In this document: positions 15,371 through 22,793 of the stretch, piece by piece | Numbering within the stretch: the first letter of the stretch is position 1 | How the letters are laid out: each line of letters starts with the position of its first letter | Source: Microbacterium sp. cx-55 | GTDB taxonomy: Bacteria; Actinomycetota; Actinomycetes; Actinomycetales; Microbacteriaceae | DNA: 64,000 nt | Direction: 5' to 3' | Assembly (NCBI RefSeq): GCF_021117345.1 | Contig: NZ_CP088261.1 | Location: 2,418,001-2,482,000 of the forward strand | Notes under the pieces: generated by a model | Seen by the model: only the letters and a program-made list of their open reading frames with translations | The model's database searches: none | Told to the model about the DNA's origin: nothing | Translations under genes and position numbers: made by a program

Positions 15371-15940
15371 TCAATTTGGCTCTTCGCGAACGTGGGTATA
15401 GCGCTGGTCTGAATCCGCCCGCTTCGAGCAGTGATCTCGCGACGTGGTTCGTGAGATTTCGGAAGGCCGAGGGCGGAGCCGCGGAGGTGTTCGAAGCGGC
15501 CGTTGATGGCCTCCGTGGGTCCGTTGCTGGTGCCGGGTCGGTCGAATAACGCGAGCACGTCTGGCGCTCGCTGTTTGAGGGTGCGGCCGAGCTTGCGAAT
15601 CTCGGCGAGCGCGGTCGGGACGCCGGCGGTGACCACGTCGGGCAGTTCTACGGCGGCGGCGGTCTTGAACACGGTGAACTCGTCCATTGCGACCACCTCG
15701 ATGCCCTTGCTCCGTTGCTCCGTTGCTCCGTTGCTCCGTTGCTCCGTTGCTCGAGGCGATCAGCGAGCCACTTCTTGAACACCGCCTTGGAACGCCCCAC
15801 ACCATGTCCAACAGCCGTGCCGGCCCAGTCTCATCACGGGCCGGGGTGAGGTCGATGATCGAATAGACCACAATGTCGCGCACGATTCCGTTCTCGAAGA
15901 TTGTGTGGTTACGCAGCACGCCATCATTTTTCGCGCCGAG
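15371..15940 (-). pseudogene. ISL3-family transposase remnant
   Basis: Pieces of an ISL3-type DDE transposase occur in different frames. In order they are SIIDLTPARDETGPARLLDMV, then (shifted) GRSKAVFKKWLADRLEQ, then VAMDEFTVFKTAAAVELPDV, and finally FDRPGTSNGPTEAINGRFEHL. The middle of the protein is missing, the start is lost, and an 8-bp tandem repeat interrupts the catalytic region. The terminal inverted repeats were not found. It is a dead insertion-sequence fragment. Confidence 0.75.
15707..15752. repeat. octanucleotide tandem repeat, five full copies
   Basis: TTGCTCCG is repeated five times without error, followed by a partial TTGCTC. It lies inside the ISL3 transposase remnant and is not a multiple of three, so slippage there changes the reading frame. 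Confidence 0.95.
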
Positions 15941-16047
15941 CTTCTCGATGGTCGTGCGTGGCTGGCGGTTGCGCCAGGGCGCGTGGAACTCCGCTTACTC
16001 GAATACGAAACGGTGGTCGTGTTAGCAAGATGCTCTAATCTAATGAC

Positions 16048-16380
16048 ATGGCAAAGAAGCAGATTACCCAGATCACAGACGACCTCGACGGTTCTGTTCT
16101 CGAGGAGGGCGTAGCCGTCCAGTTCTCGCTGGAGGGACGCAGCTACGAAATCGACCTTTCGATTGAGAACGCCGAAAAGATTCGAGAAGCCCTCGCACCT
16201 TTCATCAACGCCGGCCGACTAGTCTCCGGCCACAGATCCGGGGCGCAAGGTCGGTCAGCAAAAAAAGACTCGCGTGATCTCAGTGCGGTTCGCGCATGGG
16301 CCGCGGCGAATGGCTACGAGGTGAGCGCGCGCGGTCGCGTTCCCCTCGCCATTCTTGAGGCGTACGACGCAGCACACTGA
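16048..16380 (+). CDS. lsr2: Lsr2-family nucleoid-associated silencer
   Basis: This 110-residue DNA-bridging protein is the actinobacterial counterpart of H-NS. The N-terminal dimerisation domain (MAKKQITQITDDLDGS, then VQFSLEGRSYEIDLS) lies at residues 1-55, followed by a charged linker. The C-terminal DNA-binding domain carries the minor-groove RGR motif at residues 95-97 (VSARGRVPLAILEAY). Lsr2 binds AT-rich foreign DNA and silences it. An Lsr2 carried on the element, next to its most AT-rich genes, probably keeps the cargo quiet after transfer. Confidence 0.93.
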   Translation: MAKKQITQITDDLDGSVLEEGVAVQFSLEGRSYEIDLSIENAEKIREALAPFINAGRLVSGHRSGAQGRSAKKDSRDLSAVRAWAAANGYEVSARGRVPLAILEAYDAAH

Positions 16381-16384
16381 GGCC

Positions 16385-16993
16385 ATGGCGAGTTACGAGC
16401 CAACAGGCAGTCAGTTCCTCTTCTACAGCCCGCGTGACCGAAACTACGTCGCCATGCCGGAACTAGAAGTGGCGGACGAAGGCTATTGGGGGTTGCGCTG
16501 CACCGATGGGCACCGCGCGATACGCAGACTCCCCGACAAGTGGCATCGACATCGCTACGCGTGCGAGGTAGATCATTACCTTCCGGAGCACGACGAGCTA
16601 CCGCTGCTGCTACCCGATTCGGTAGCGCTTCTTTCGCAGCCGAATGCAGTGATCGGGTCCCTCTGGTACCACCGCACAGAGCGATCACATCTGAGTCGCG
16701 CCTACGACGGTGTCACCCACTTGGGAACTTCAGAAGCTGCTGAGGACCGCAACTTGTTCCTCATTTCTGGGGGCGCGCAGACCAACCTCTTCACAGCTAA
16801 GATTTCCGCTGGCGCTCGTGTTGCGCCCCACGTCCTTGTTGAGCCCACGTCCGGCGACCACGGCCACGAAATCTTCGACAAGTGGTTCGAAACGGCGGAT
16901 GTCATCATGTATGTCAACAGTCACGAAGCACCTGGTTCTATCTCCTTGGCGATCAAGCCGTCCGTGCTTACCACAGTCGTTGGCGTTACTTGA
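16385..16993 (+). CDS. hypothetical protein downstream of lsr2
   Basis: This is a 202-residue soluble protein that begins four bases after the lsr2 stop. It reads MASYEPTGSQFLFYSPRDRNY and has a Trp/His-rich middle (GYWGLRCTDGHRAI, PDKWHRHRYACEVDHYLPEH). No signal peptide, membrane segment or known motif is visible. The tight spacing suggests co-transcription with lsr2. The function is unknown. Confidence 0.6.
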   Translation: MASYEPTGSQFLFYSPRDRNYVAMPELEVADEGYWGLRCTDGHRAIRRLPDKWHRHRYACEVDHYLPEHDELPLLLPDSVALLSQPNAVIGSLWYHRTERSHLSRAYDGVTHLGTSEAAEDRNLFLISGGAQTNLFTAKISAGARVAPHVLVEPTSGDHGHEIFDKWFETADVIMYVNSHEAPGSISLAIKPSVLTTVVGVT

Positions 16994-16994
16994 T

Positions 16995-17283
16995 CAACGG
17001 TCTCTGAAGCGGCGCCGTCGGTTGATGCTGGAGGTCGAGATCGTAGAAGGCAACCTCACGCGTGACCTGGCGTGAGCCCTCAGCGCGAACCTGTCGGAAT
17101 TTCCGACGGGAAGTCGATACATCGAGCTCGCTCTCGTCGTAGACGTGCTTGATGTGCTCCTGAATGTTTTTTGCGCGATGCCTGAAACAGCTCAGCGATT
17201 TGCTGCTGGATTAGCCAAACCGTGTCCGCGTCAAGCTGGACGTCGAGCGCTGGAGTGCCGTCCTCACTTTGGTAGAGAATCAC
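16995..17283 (-). pseudogene. RhuM-family protein remnant, frameshifted
   Basis: The first 35 codons (MILYQSEDGTPALDVQLDAD, then WLIQQQIAELF) match the N-terminus of RhuM-type proteins of mobile elements. The continuation NIQEHIKHVYDESELDVS and FRQVRAEGSRQVTREVAFYD is present in another frame, so one frameshift lies near an AAAAAA run at about 17,166-17,171. The gene also stops early, at the edge of the upstream hypothetical gene. RhuM function is poorly defined. Confidence 0.7.
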
Positions 17284-17306
17284 CGCACCGGATGGCTGGT
17301 CATCGC

Positions 17307-17648
17307 TTACGCCTCTGCATCCTCATGCTGCCCCGGAACCTCCCAGTAGTCCGGGATCATCGAGACGAGATAGCTGACGTTTCGGACGCGATTGGGATCA
17401 TCACCGTTTTCAACCGTCATGATCGCGTCGTATAGCGCTTGACGGATGATCGGGTTCAGTTCCGCCATCTGGGCATCGGATAGATGCTTTACATGGAAGT
17501 CTTCCATCGCATTACGAACCTGCATCGCCAGGATCATGACGTGCTGCTGCTGCGGAGTCAAAGAAGCGAAAAGACGTGCATTCATCTGGCCCTGAGTATG
17601 CGAAACAATGTTCAATTCGTCAAGAGCTCGCTCGACGCAACCAGGCAC
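17307..17648 (-). CDS. hypothetical protein
   Basis: This is a 113-residue soluble helical protein. I start at a GTG at 17,648 with GGGAGG six bases upstream; the frame continues to 17,681. Internal segments include FASLTPQQQHVMILAMQ and AELNPIIRQALYDAIMTVENG, and it ends QHEDAEA. It shares orientation with the toxin cassette upstream, so it may be a further immunity or accessory gene, but no family is recognised. Confidence 0.5.
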   Translation of the reverse strand: MPGCVERALDELNIVSHTQGQMNARLFASLTPQQQHVMILAMQVRNAMEDFHVKHLSDAQMAELNPIIRQALYDAIMTVENGDDPNRVRNVSYLVSMIPDYWEVPGQHEDAEA

Positions 17649-17756
17649 CCGCCCCTCCCGTCGCGCTGCCCCGCCAATCACCCCTGGGACACCACGGATC
17701 AGGTGAACGTGATGAGTTAGACGACCCCGGCCAGGTCGCTGCCGAGGATGCAGAGG

Positions 17757-18077
17757 TCACTCATTGAATCGCGAATCCACCAGTTCGTGGGTCCAGGCGA
17801 TCACGTTCGGTGTTTTGCCCCTCGCGATCGTCTGGTGAACGTGCCGCTCCCACAAGGTCCGCAGTGCATCTTGAGAGTCCGGTGGCATCTGCATCGCGCT
17901 CTCGACGGATCCCTGCCAGGTCAGCCCCGGTGCGCTTAGAGCAGACGCAATCTTCACGGCATTCGCTGCATTCGCCTGAGCCGTGGCAGCGTCGAGTGCC
18001 CCGAGAGCATCGAGCACATACGCGTCGAGAAGCCGAAGCATCAGTTTGCCGTCGTAGCGATCCGCATCAGCACTCAT
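17757..18077 (-). CDS. hypothetical protein near the toxin cassette
   Basis: This is a 106-residue helical protein: MSADADRYDGKLMLRLLDAY, an Ala-rich helix with LGALDAATAQANAANAVKIA, then HVHQTIARGKTPNVIAWTHE. The ATG overlaps the stop of a short upstream immunity-like fragment (18,067-18,180). It lies downstream of the toxin and immunity genes and might be another immunity or chaperone-like gene. No family is recognised. Confidence 0.5.
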   Translation of the reverse strand: MSADADRYDGKLMLRLLDAYVLDALGALDAATAQANAANAVKIASALSAPGLTWQGSVESAMQMPPDSQDALRTLWERHVHQTIARGKTPNVIAWTHELVDSRFNE

Positions 18078-18180
18078 AGCTCAGCTCCAAGGGCGCGCCC
18101 GGAAGGGCGCCACAATCGCCACGAACGAACTCCTCAGCGGCGACAAGAGCATTGGATCGCAGCGGCACCTCTTCGTCAGT
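18067..18180 (-). pseudogene. C-terminal fragment resembling an Imm1-type immunity protein
   Basis: A short frame reads TDEEVPLRSNALVAAEEFVR and ends LELSYEC. The pattern of VP, a short helix and EF near the end recalls the tails of Imm1-family immunity proteins. No matching N-terminal part is attached. It is probably the leftover of an earlier immunity gene displaced by recombination in the toxin cassette. Confidence 0.3.
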
Positions 18181-18613
18181 AGAGCTTGGGCGCCCGCCCC
18201 CCAAGCCAGTACTCGATTCCTCGAATTGGTGTGCGGTCGGTGTCGTCACCGTACTGCTCGTCTCGCGAGAGCTGACTGTCCAGTTTCTTCGTGGCCGACT
18301 CGTAGTACACGCGGTACTCGGTAGGCCGAGGAATGTTCGCCGCCTTAAACCTATCCTCGGCTTCAAAAAGATCCTCAGTCAGGAATCGTTGCACCTGGCG
18401 AATTCTGTTCTTCGAGGTGTCCGTGCCCTTGAGGTCTTCGGGGAAGACCACTACGCCGGCCTGGTCGAAATACGCATTGACGAAGCTCGATCCTCGTTCC
18501 GAAGAAGCATAAATGTAGACGGCGCGAACGTCTGGCGCGGAACCCGCATATTCAAGAGCGATCGAAATCCACTTCGAGAGGAGATCTTGGAGTACTTCTG
18601 CTTCTGTGGCCAT
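18176..18613 (-). CDS. YezG-like (DUF600) immunity protein
   Basis: This 145-residue cytosolic protein would neutralise the nuclease toxin encoded just upstream. It shows the DUF600 layout: an N-terminal helix (LLSKWISIALEYAG), the strand pair AVYIYASSERGSSFVNAYF, a central FLTEDLFEAEDRFKAANI helix and a C-terminal RGIEYWLGG. In Bacillus, YezG-type proteins pair with LXG toxins bearing the same kind of nuclease tip. It starts 20 bases after the toxin stop codon, consistent with a toxin-immunity operon. Confidence 0.75.
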   Translation of the reverse strand: MATEAEVLQDLLSKWISIALEYAGSAPDVRAVYIYASSERGSSFVNAYFDQAGVVVFPEDLKGTDTSKNRIRQVQRFLTEDLFEAEDRFKAANIPRPTEYRVYYESATKKLDSQLSRDEQYGDDTDRTPIRGIEYWLGGRAPKLY

Positions 18614-18633
18614 CGTCTTCCTATGTTACCAAA

Positions 18634-19965
18634 TCACTGTCGGAATGTCTGCGGCACCATATGACCATTGATGGTCGATTCGACGATAAATGCCGTTGGC
18701 CTGCCGGTGGGATCTGTGGTGATTCTCACGTCGACACTCACTACGCCAGGAGGATCGGCCTTCAGCGCGTTAGCCCAATCAGTCTCGAGTTTTTTGTAGT
18801 CGCTGAGATTGATATGGGACAGCTGACTCACGAGATTGTCCAGCTTCGGCGATCCGCCAAACTGATCCGCGGCGAGGTGCCCGGCATGATCCCCGTCAAG
18901 TTTGCCTGGTGTGTCTGGATCGTGGGACAGGCGGCCTTCGTGCGTCTTCAGCTCGAGGTTCTCGGCATGGAAACGGTCGATGTAGCCATTCGAGTCGGTG
19001 TGATAGATATAGTCGTGCTCGCCGGTCTGATACCACGTATCAGGTTGCAAACGGCCCTCAGGACTCATGTGTGTGCCATCGCGGACAACCGGGAGATCGT
19101 CAATGTCCTCCCGCGATAACGGTCGCCAACCCTCCGGTCCCGTCGAATCAAGTCGGTTGCTGGAGAGGGGCGCGCGTTCAGAAATTGCCTGCGGCGAGGT
19201 ACTGCCGCCAGGTAACCGTGTGTGGAATCGCGCAAGCACCTTCTCGACCGCACCCGCAAGACGATCGATGAGCGGAAGGAACTCGCGAAGTGACCGCAGC
19301 AGCTTGGTGACGAAGCTCCCGATCCGCGTCGCCAGGGCACTGACCTTCGTGACGACTTGACCGATCGCAATCGGGGACCCGACTCCGAGCGTCGCCGCGG
19401 TGGTGATCGCTGCACTGATCGCCGTCCCTACTACCTGCGAGATGGCGTCGCGAACGAGCTCGTAGACCGCCTGCACCAAGGTGGAAGCGATCTGCAGACC
19501 AGAGCCGACGGCGCCGGCCCACTGTCCCGTGGCGCTCAGGTTCGACGCCAGATCGCGGACGTGCGCCGAGTACGCGTCGACGGTCTGCCCGCTCAGGCCA
19601 TCGAGGTCGCCGAGTCGGTGATGAAGATCAGCGCCGACCTGCTCCAGACGACCCGCAGCATTCGCCCACGTTTGTCCGAACGCCTGCACCTCGGAAGCGT
19701 TCCCACTGAGATCCTGCAGCCACCCGCGGAGAGGCTCAATGTGATCGAGCACCCACCCGAGGCCATTGGCGATGAGCGTACCGATCGGGTCGATGACCAT
19801 GCCGACGGTGTCGAGCGCTGTCGTGAAGGCGGCGACGCCCCCTTCGACCCAGTTGCCGCTCTGGATCGCATTCGCCAGGTCGGCTCCGTCCTGCAGCAGG
19901 TATGCACCACCAAAAGCGGACGGCTCAGACGCGGCCGGAGACGCGATCAGAGAGTTCGTGCTCAT
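18634..19965 (-). CDS. type VII secretion polymorphic toxin with nuclease C-terminus
   Basis: This 443-residue toxin is probably exported by a type VII (Esx) system. Residues 1-250 are helical with WXG-like features and hydrophobic stretches (VVGTAISAAITTAATLGVG). The C-terminal 150 residues are a DNA/RNA non-specific endonuclease-type domain, with GDHAGHLAADQFGG at 358-371 (His360, His363) and NLVSQLSHINLSDYKKLE following. The ATG overlaps the stop of a WXG-like gene by one base, and a YezG-like immunity gene follows. No EccC-type export ATPase lies in the window, so export would use one encoded elsewhere. Confidence 0.82.
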   Translation of the reverse strand: MSTNSLIASPAASEPSAFGGAYLLQDGADLANAIQSGNWVEGGVAAFTTALDTVGMVIDPIGTLIANGLGWVLDHIEPLRGWLQDLSGNASEVQAFGQTWANAAGRLEQVGADLHHRLGDLDGLSGQTVDAYSAHVRDLASNLSATGQWAGAVGSGLQIASTLVQAVYELVRDAISQVVGTAISAAITTAATLGVGSPIAIGQVVTKVSALATRIGSFVTKLLRSLREFLPLIDRLAGAVEKVLARFHTRLPGGSTSPQAISERAPLSSNRLDSTGPEGWRPLSREDIDDLPVVRDGTHMSPEGRLQPDTWYQTGEHDYIYHTDSNGYIDRFHAENLELKTHEGRLSHDPDTPGKLDGDHAGHLAADQFGGSPKLDNLVSQLSHINLSDYKKLETDWANALKADPPGVVSVDVRITTDPTGRPTAFIVESTINGHMVPQTFRQ

Positions 19966-20285
19966 TAGCCGAGCGCCTTCTCGATGTTGGCGACGGACTG
20001 GGTGACGGACTCCTCATACTGATCGAACTCTCCGAGGGCGGCGCGGATTTCGGTTGCCGTCCGTCCGATGAGGTCCTCGCCGCCCGAGATGGCCGATGAC
20101 ACCACCCCGGACAACATTGAGACGGGCGGGACCATCCACGCGCACAGAAGCCCGAAAGCTCCCCCAGAGAGGTTGATGGAGTTGATCGCGGAAACGGCTT
20201 CGGCAGCATCGCTTGCCAGCTGCTCTACCCGACTCGCGTGCTGCTGGATCAGGTCAGCATCCACCCGGATCTCACCGGCGCTCAT
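19965..20285 (-). CDS. WXG100-like type VII secretion partner
   Basis: This is a 106-residue helical protein, MSAGEIRVDADLIQQHASRV, with a break near residues 45-65 (INLSGGAFGLLCAWMVPPVS) and a second helix ending ANIEKALG. The helix-turn-helix hairpin layout and its place directly upstream of the toxin fit an Esx-type partner or targeting factor. The ATG overlaps the stop of the upstream gene by 4 bp, and GGAGG precedes it. Confidence 0.7.
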   Translation of the reverse strand: MSAGEIRVDADLIQQHASRVEQLASDAAEAVSAINSINLSGGAFGLLCAWMVPPVSMLSGVVSSAISGGEDLIGRTATEIRAALGEFDQYEESVTQSVANIEKALG

Positions 20286-20680
20286 ACGGTGCCTCCGGTG
20301 CGCCAAGCGTGAGAGCCCGTCTCCTGCGCTTCGAGGTCCGCAGCGACCGCCTTCACGATCGGATCGTCCTCTCCCATGATCTCGGCCGTAAGCGCCAGCG
20401 TCTTCGCTCGAGCGTCGCGATGTGCCGCGGATAGAAGCGCCATGACTTCCCTGCTCACTTGCCGCCCTCCGCGATCGAGCGCGGCGTCGGAGATCTCAAG
20501 ATTTCGGAGCACTCCGCTGGCGTCGACCTCCACTGCGATGTCGCGCCGCAGAGAAACTGCACGAGCACGGACCTCATCGATCCCAGCCTGCAATGCCGGA
20601 TAGCGCTCCGCGCGCTGCTGCGCCCTACGCACATCTTCTTCTACTCGCAAGATCGCCGCGTCAGCATCTTCAAACACCAT
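20282..20680 (-). CDS. YbaB-like small protein of the toxin operon
   Basis: This is a 132-residue helical protein with a central AVEVDASGVLRNLEISDAAL segment, which resembles the beta-strand of YbaB/EbfC-type proteins. It ends in an acidic helix and AWRTGGTV. YbaB-like proteins often head actinobacterial type VII effector operons together with a WXG protein, as here. Whether it binds DNA or acts as a chaperone for the toxin is unknown. Confidence 0.6.
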   Translation of the reverse strand: MVFEDADAAILRVEEDVRRAQQRAERYPALQAGIDEVRARAVSLRRDIAVEVDASGVLRNLEISDAALDRGGRQVSREVMALLSAAHRDARAKTLALTAEIMGEDDPIVKAVAADLEAQETGSHAWRTGGTV

Positions 20681-20891
20681 CAGGCTCCCCTCTTACGAGT
20701 GACGACGCTACAACGCCGCACCAACGCGGTACCTGAGTTATCAACAGCCCAGTTCTGCGAGCGAGTCCGGCCGTGCAGATATCGTCTTCGGATGACACCG
20801 CGACCGGCTTGCCTCCACCGCGTGGTCTCGGTGTCGTATGCAGCTGGACAAGAAGCGCGGCGGCCATACGCATTACACCTCGCGCGGAGCG

Positions 20892-20928
20892 ACGAGAAGG
20901 ACGGGCTACAGGCGGCCCGTCCTTCTCG
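20892..20928. terminator. long hairpin, probable terminator
   Basis: ACGAGAAGGACGGGC (20,892-20,906) pairs perfectly with GCCCGTCCTTCTCGT (20,914-20,928). It lies 17 bases after the end of the small secreted-protein gene on the minus strand. The T-run is weak. The rest of 20,681-20,945 holds nothing I can support. Confidence 0.6.
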
Positions 20929-20945
20929 TGATTACGTGCTACGCG

Positions 20946-21281
20946 CTATCCAATGATGTTGACAGCGCTGTTGACGACGCGACTGTACTCTTCGCAGGTC
21001 GCAGAGGACGTGCCACCAGGGCCAGTGTCCGCGGCGTTGATCCACCACCGCGTGGTCCCGTTGATCAGGGTTGTTCTTTCGCACTGCACAGCAAGGCGGA
21101 AGAGGTACGACTCGCCGCTCGCGCGGGGTGCGCACGTTGCGGTGACCGTCCGATCTTGGATGGCTGTGGTGCAGCTGGGGAACTCTGCTGCGGATGCGGC
21201 CGTCGTTGGAGCGACGATCAACGCAAGTCCAAGCGTCGCGACAGAACTGCAAAGGGCGAGTACTTTCTTGACCTTGTTCAT
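20946..21281 (-). CDS. small secreted protein
   Basis: This 111-residue protein has a clear Sec signal peptide (MNKVKKVLALCSSVATLGLAL, cleavage near SAAEF). The short mature region contains four Cys (SCTTAI, ATCAPR, QCERT, TCEEY), likely two disulfides. GGAGGAAACC precedes the ATG at 21,281; the ATG ten codons upstream is less likely. Its family is not recognised. It lies between the toxin operon and a membrane protein gene. Confidence 0.7.
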   Translation of the reverse strand: MNKVKKVLALCSSVATLGLALIVAPTTAASAAEFPSCTTAIQDRTVTATCAPRASGESYLFRLAVQCERTTLINGTTRWWINAADTGPGGTSSATCEEYSRVVNSAVNIIG

Positions 21282-21406
21282 GGTTTCCTCCAATTTGGAC
21301 TGGGAGTCCAAATTACCCAGCGCAACGGGTTACGGTACGCACGTGAGGCGACTCTCATTCCCGTATCACCTGCGCGCAAGAGCCCGTACAGCCGATACGA
21401 CAGGGA

Positions 21407-22000
21407 TCAAGAGGTCACGGATGGGATCGTGAGCTGGACACCACCAGTCAGAGATCCCTTGCCCGTCCTGACGAGAATCGGAAACTGTGCTTCGTAAAGC
21501 TGCGCGACACGTTCGTTCTGAGCCATGAAAAGAGGGGGGTCTGGCCGCAGCGTGCCGACCCAGCCCGCAACTGCCGCGCGTAGTGCCGACGCCGACGTAC
21601 TACGCGTTAGGCGAGTGTGTTGCGCAAAGGAGAGCCGTCGGCGATGGACCAGAACATCGAGCACCGAGTCCCGATCGCTACTCAGCACAACAATGCGCCG
21701 TGGATCAAGCAGACGAAACACGGTGAGCCCGGCCATCAGAAGCCACACCACGATGACCGTCAGCGTGAACGTGCCTACTAGGAGAAGGACTGCCGAGCCG
21801 AACGGAGTCGAGGTGAGCACCGCAAGTAGGACGAGCATCAGAGCGAGAGCACTGACCATGATTCTCATGAGGATCGCATAAGGGCGCGACTTCCGTATTG
21901 ATAGCAGACCGCCTTCGAACGACAGACGGGTCAGCCGAAGGATGTCGCGCCACGAGGCAATTCGCACGCCGGCCGGAGCGACGACATGTTTGCGATACAC
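21407..22000 (-). CDS. membrane protein with two helices and a soluble tail
   Basis: This is a 197-residue protein starting at GTG. Two membrane helices (ILMRIMVSALALMLVLLAVL and LTVIVVWLLMAGLTVF) are followed by a soluble domain of about 110 residues (DPRRIVVLSSDRDSVLDVLV, ending QLTIPSVTS). The same layout recurs in two proteins near the right flank (54.5 and 55.3 kb). It lies just downstream of the RHS-associated lipoprotein and may belong to the same cassette. Confidence 0.6.
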   Translation of the reverse strand: MYRKHVVAPAGVRIASWRDILRLTRLSFEGGLLSIRKSRPYAILMRIMVSALALMLVLLAVLTSTPFGSAVLLLVGTFTLTVIVVWLLMAGLTVFRLLDPRRIVVLSSDRDSVLDVLVHRRRLSFAQHTRLTRSTSASALRAAVAGWVGTLRPDPPLFMAQNERVAQLYEAQFPILVRTGKGSLTGGVQLTIPSVTS

Positions 22001-22150
22001 AAGGTCAAACTACTGCGCAAGGTGCCTGCGTAGCCCGCCTACCTCAGGCATAGATCGCGGACGAGCTCAGGGTCTTCGTGGAAAGCATTAGTCGTGCCGA
22101 GGACGTCCAACAACGAGGTCGCGGTGACGGTCGTCGCTACGAGAAGACGA

Positions 22151-22678
22151 TTAATCCCAGTCAGCGAGGACGAAATCCGCGCACGCTGGCCGGTTCTCGC
22201 GTCCATCACACTGCGAGAAGATAAAACCACGCTTCACTTCCTCTTGACTGAGGTCTTCGGCTTGGACCATGTACTTCCAAGGCTCCTCGGTGCGGTGATT
22301 GTATGCGCCCGCATAAAGATCTTCGATACCAGAACAGGCGTCGTAGATCGGATCGGTAATCCTGTCGTACTCGGCGTTCGCATCTGCAATGAGGGCACGT
22401 TCGTGGTCTGACAACGCGCCGTCCTCGTACAGCGGTTCGTCGAGTTCTGTGTAAAGGGGGTGGCTCTGCAGGTGCTCCGCGTACGCGCGCGACGCTCCGC
22501 CGTACGCTTCGTCGCAGGAGGTGGACACACTTAGTGGACTGCTCTCAGGATCCGCCCCGCCGAAGACGGAACATGACCCCAACATCGCGCAGAGCACGGC
22601 GAGCGATCCCCCTGCAGCGAACCCGCGGAGCAACATCGCAAAATTGATACGAGCCAACCGGCTCGCTCTCCTGGTCAT
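22151..22678 (-). CDS. lipoprotein adjacent to the RHS gene, putative immunity
   Basis: This 175-residue lipoprotein has a signal peptide with a lipobox near SLAVLCAMLGSC. The mature part has paired Cys residues (TSCDEAYG, YDACSGIEDLY, SQCDGRENRPACADF). It begins 115 bases after the RHS stop codon. A clear paralogue occurs at 57,453-57,962: both share HPLYTEL, YDRI.DPIYDACSG and RPAC. Position after a secreted RHS protein suggests an immunity or anchoring role; this is inference. Confidence 0.72.
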   Translation of the reverse strand: MTRRASRLARINFAMLLRGFAAGGSLAVLCAMLGSCSVFGGADPESSPLSVSTSCDEAYGGASRAYAEHLQSHPLYTELDEPLYEDGALSDHERALIADANAEYDRITDPIYDACSGIEDLYAGAYNHRTEEPWKYMVQAEDLSQEEVKRGFIFSQCDGRENRPACADFVLADWD

Positions 22679-22793
22679 CGCCTAATCACTCCTCTGCCTG
22701 CGGCTGTCTACGCCTTCGGCTATTCCGTACGCGTCGCACGCATCACCACTTCTGATCGACAGTGCATCACCTTGAATCTGCACCGCAGTCACG

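Noticed and set aside
15707..15752. A CRISPR-like array
   Set aside because: The 8-bp repeats are directly adjacent without spacers; it is a microsatellite within a transposase remnant.
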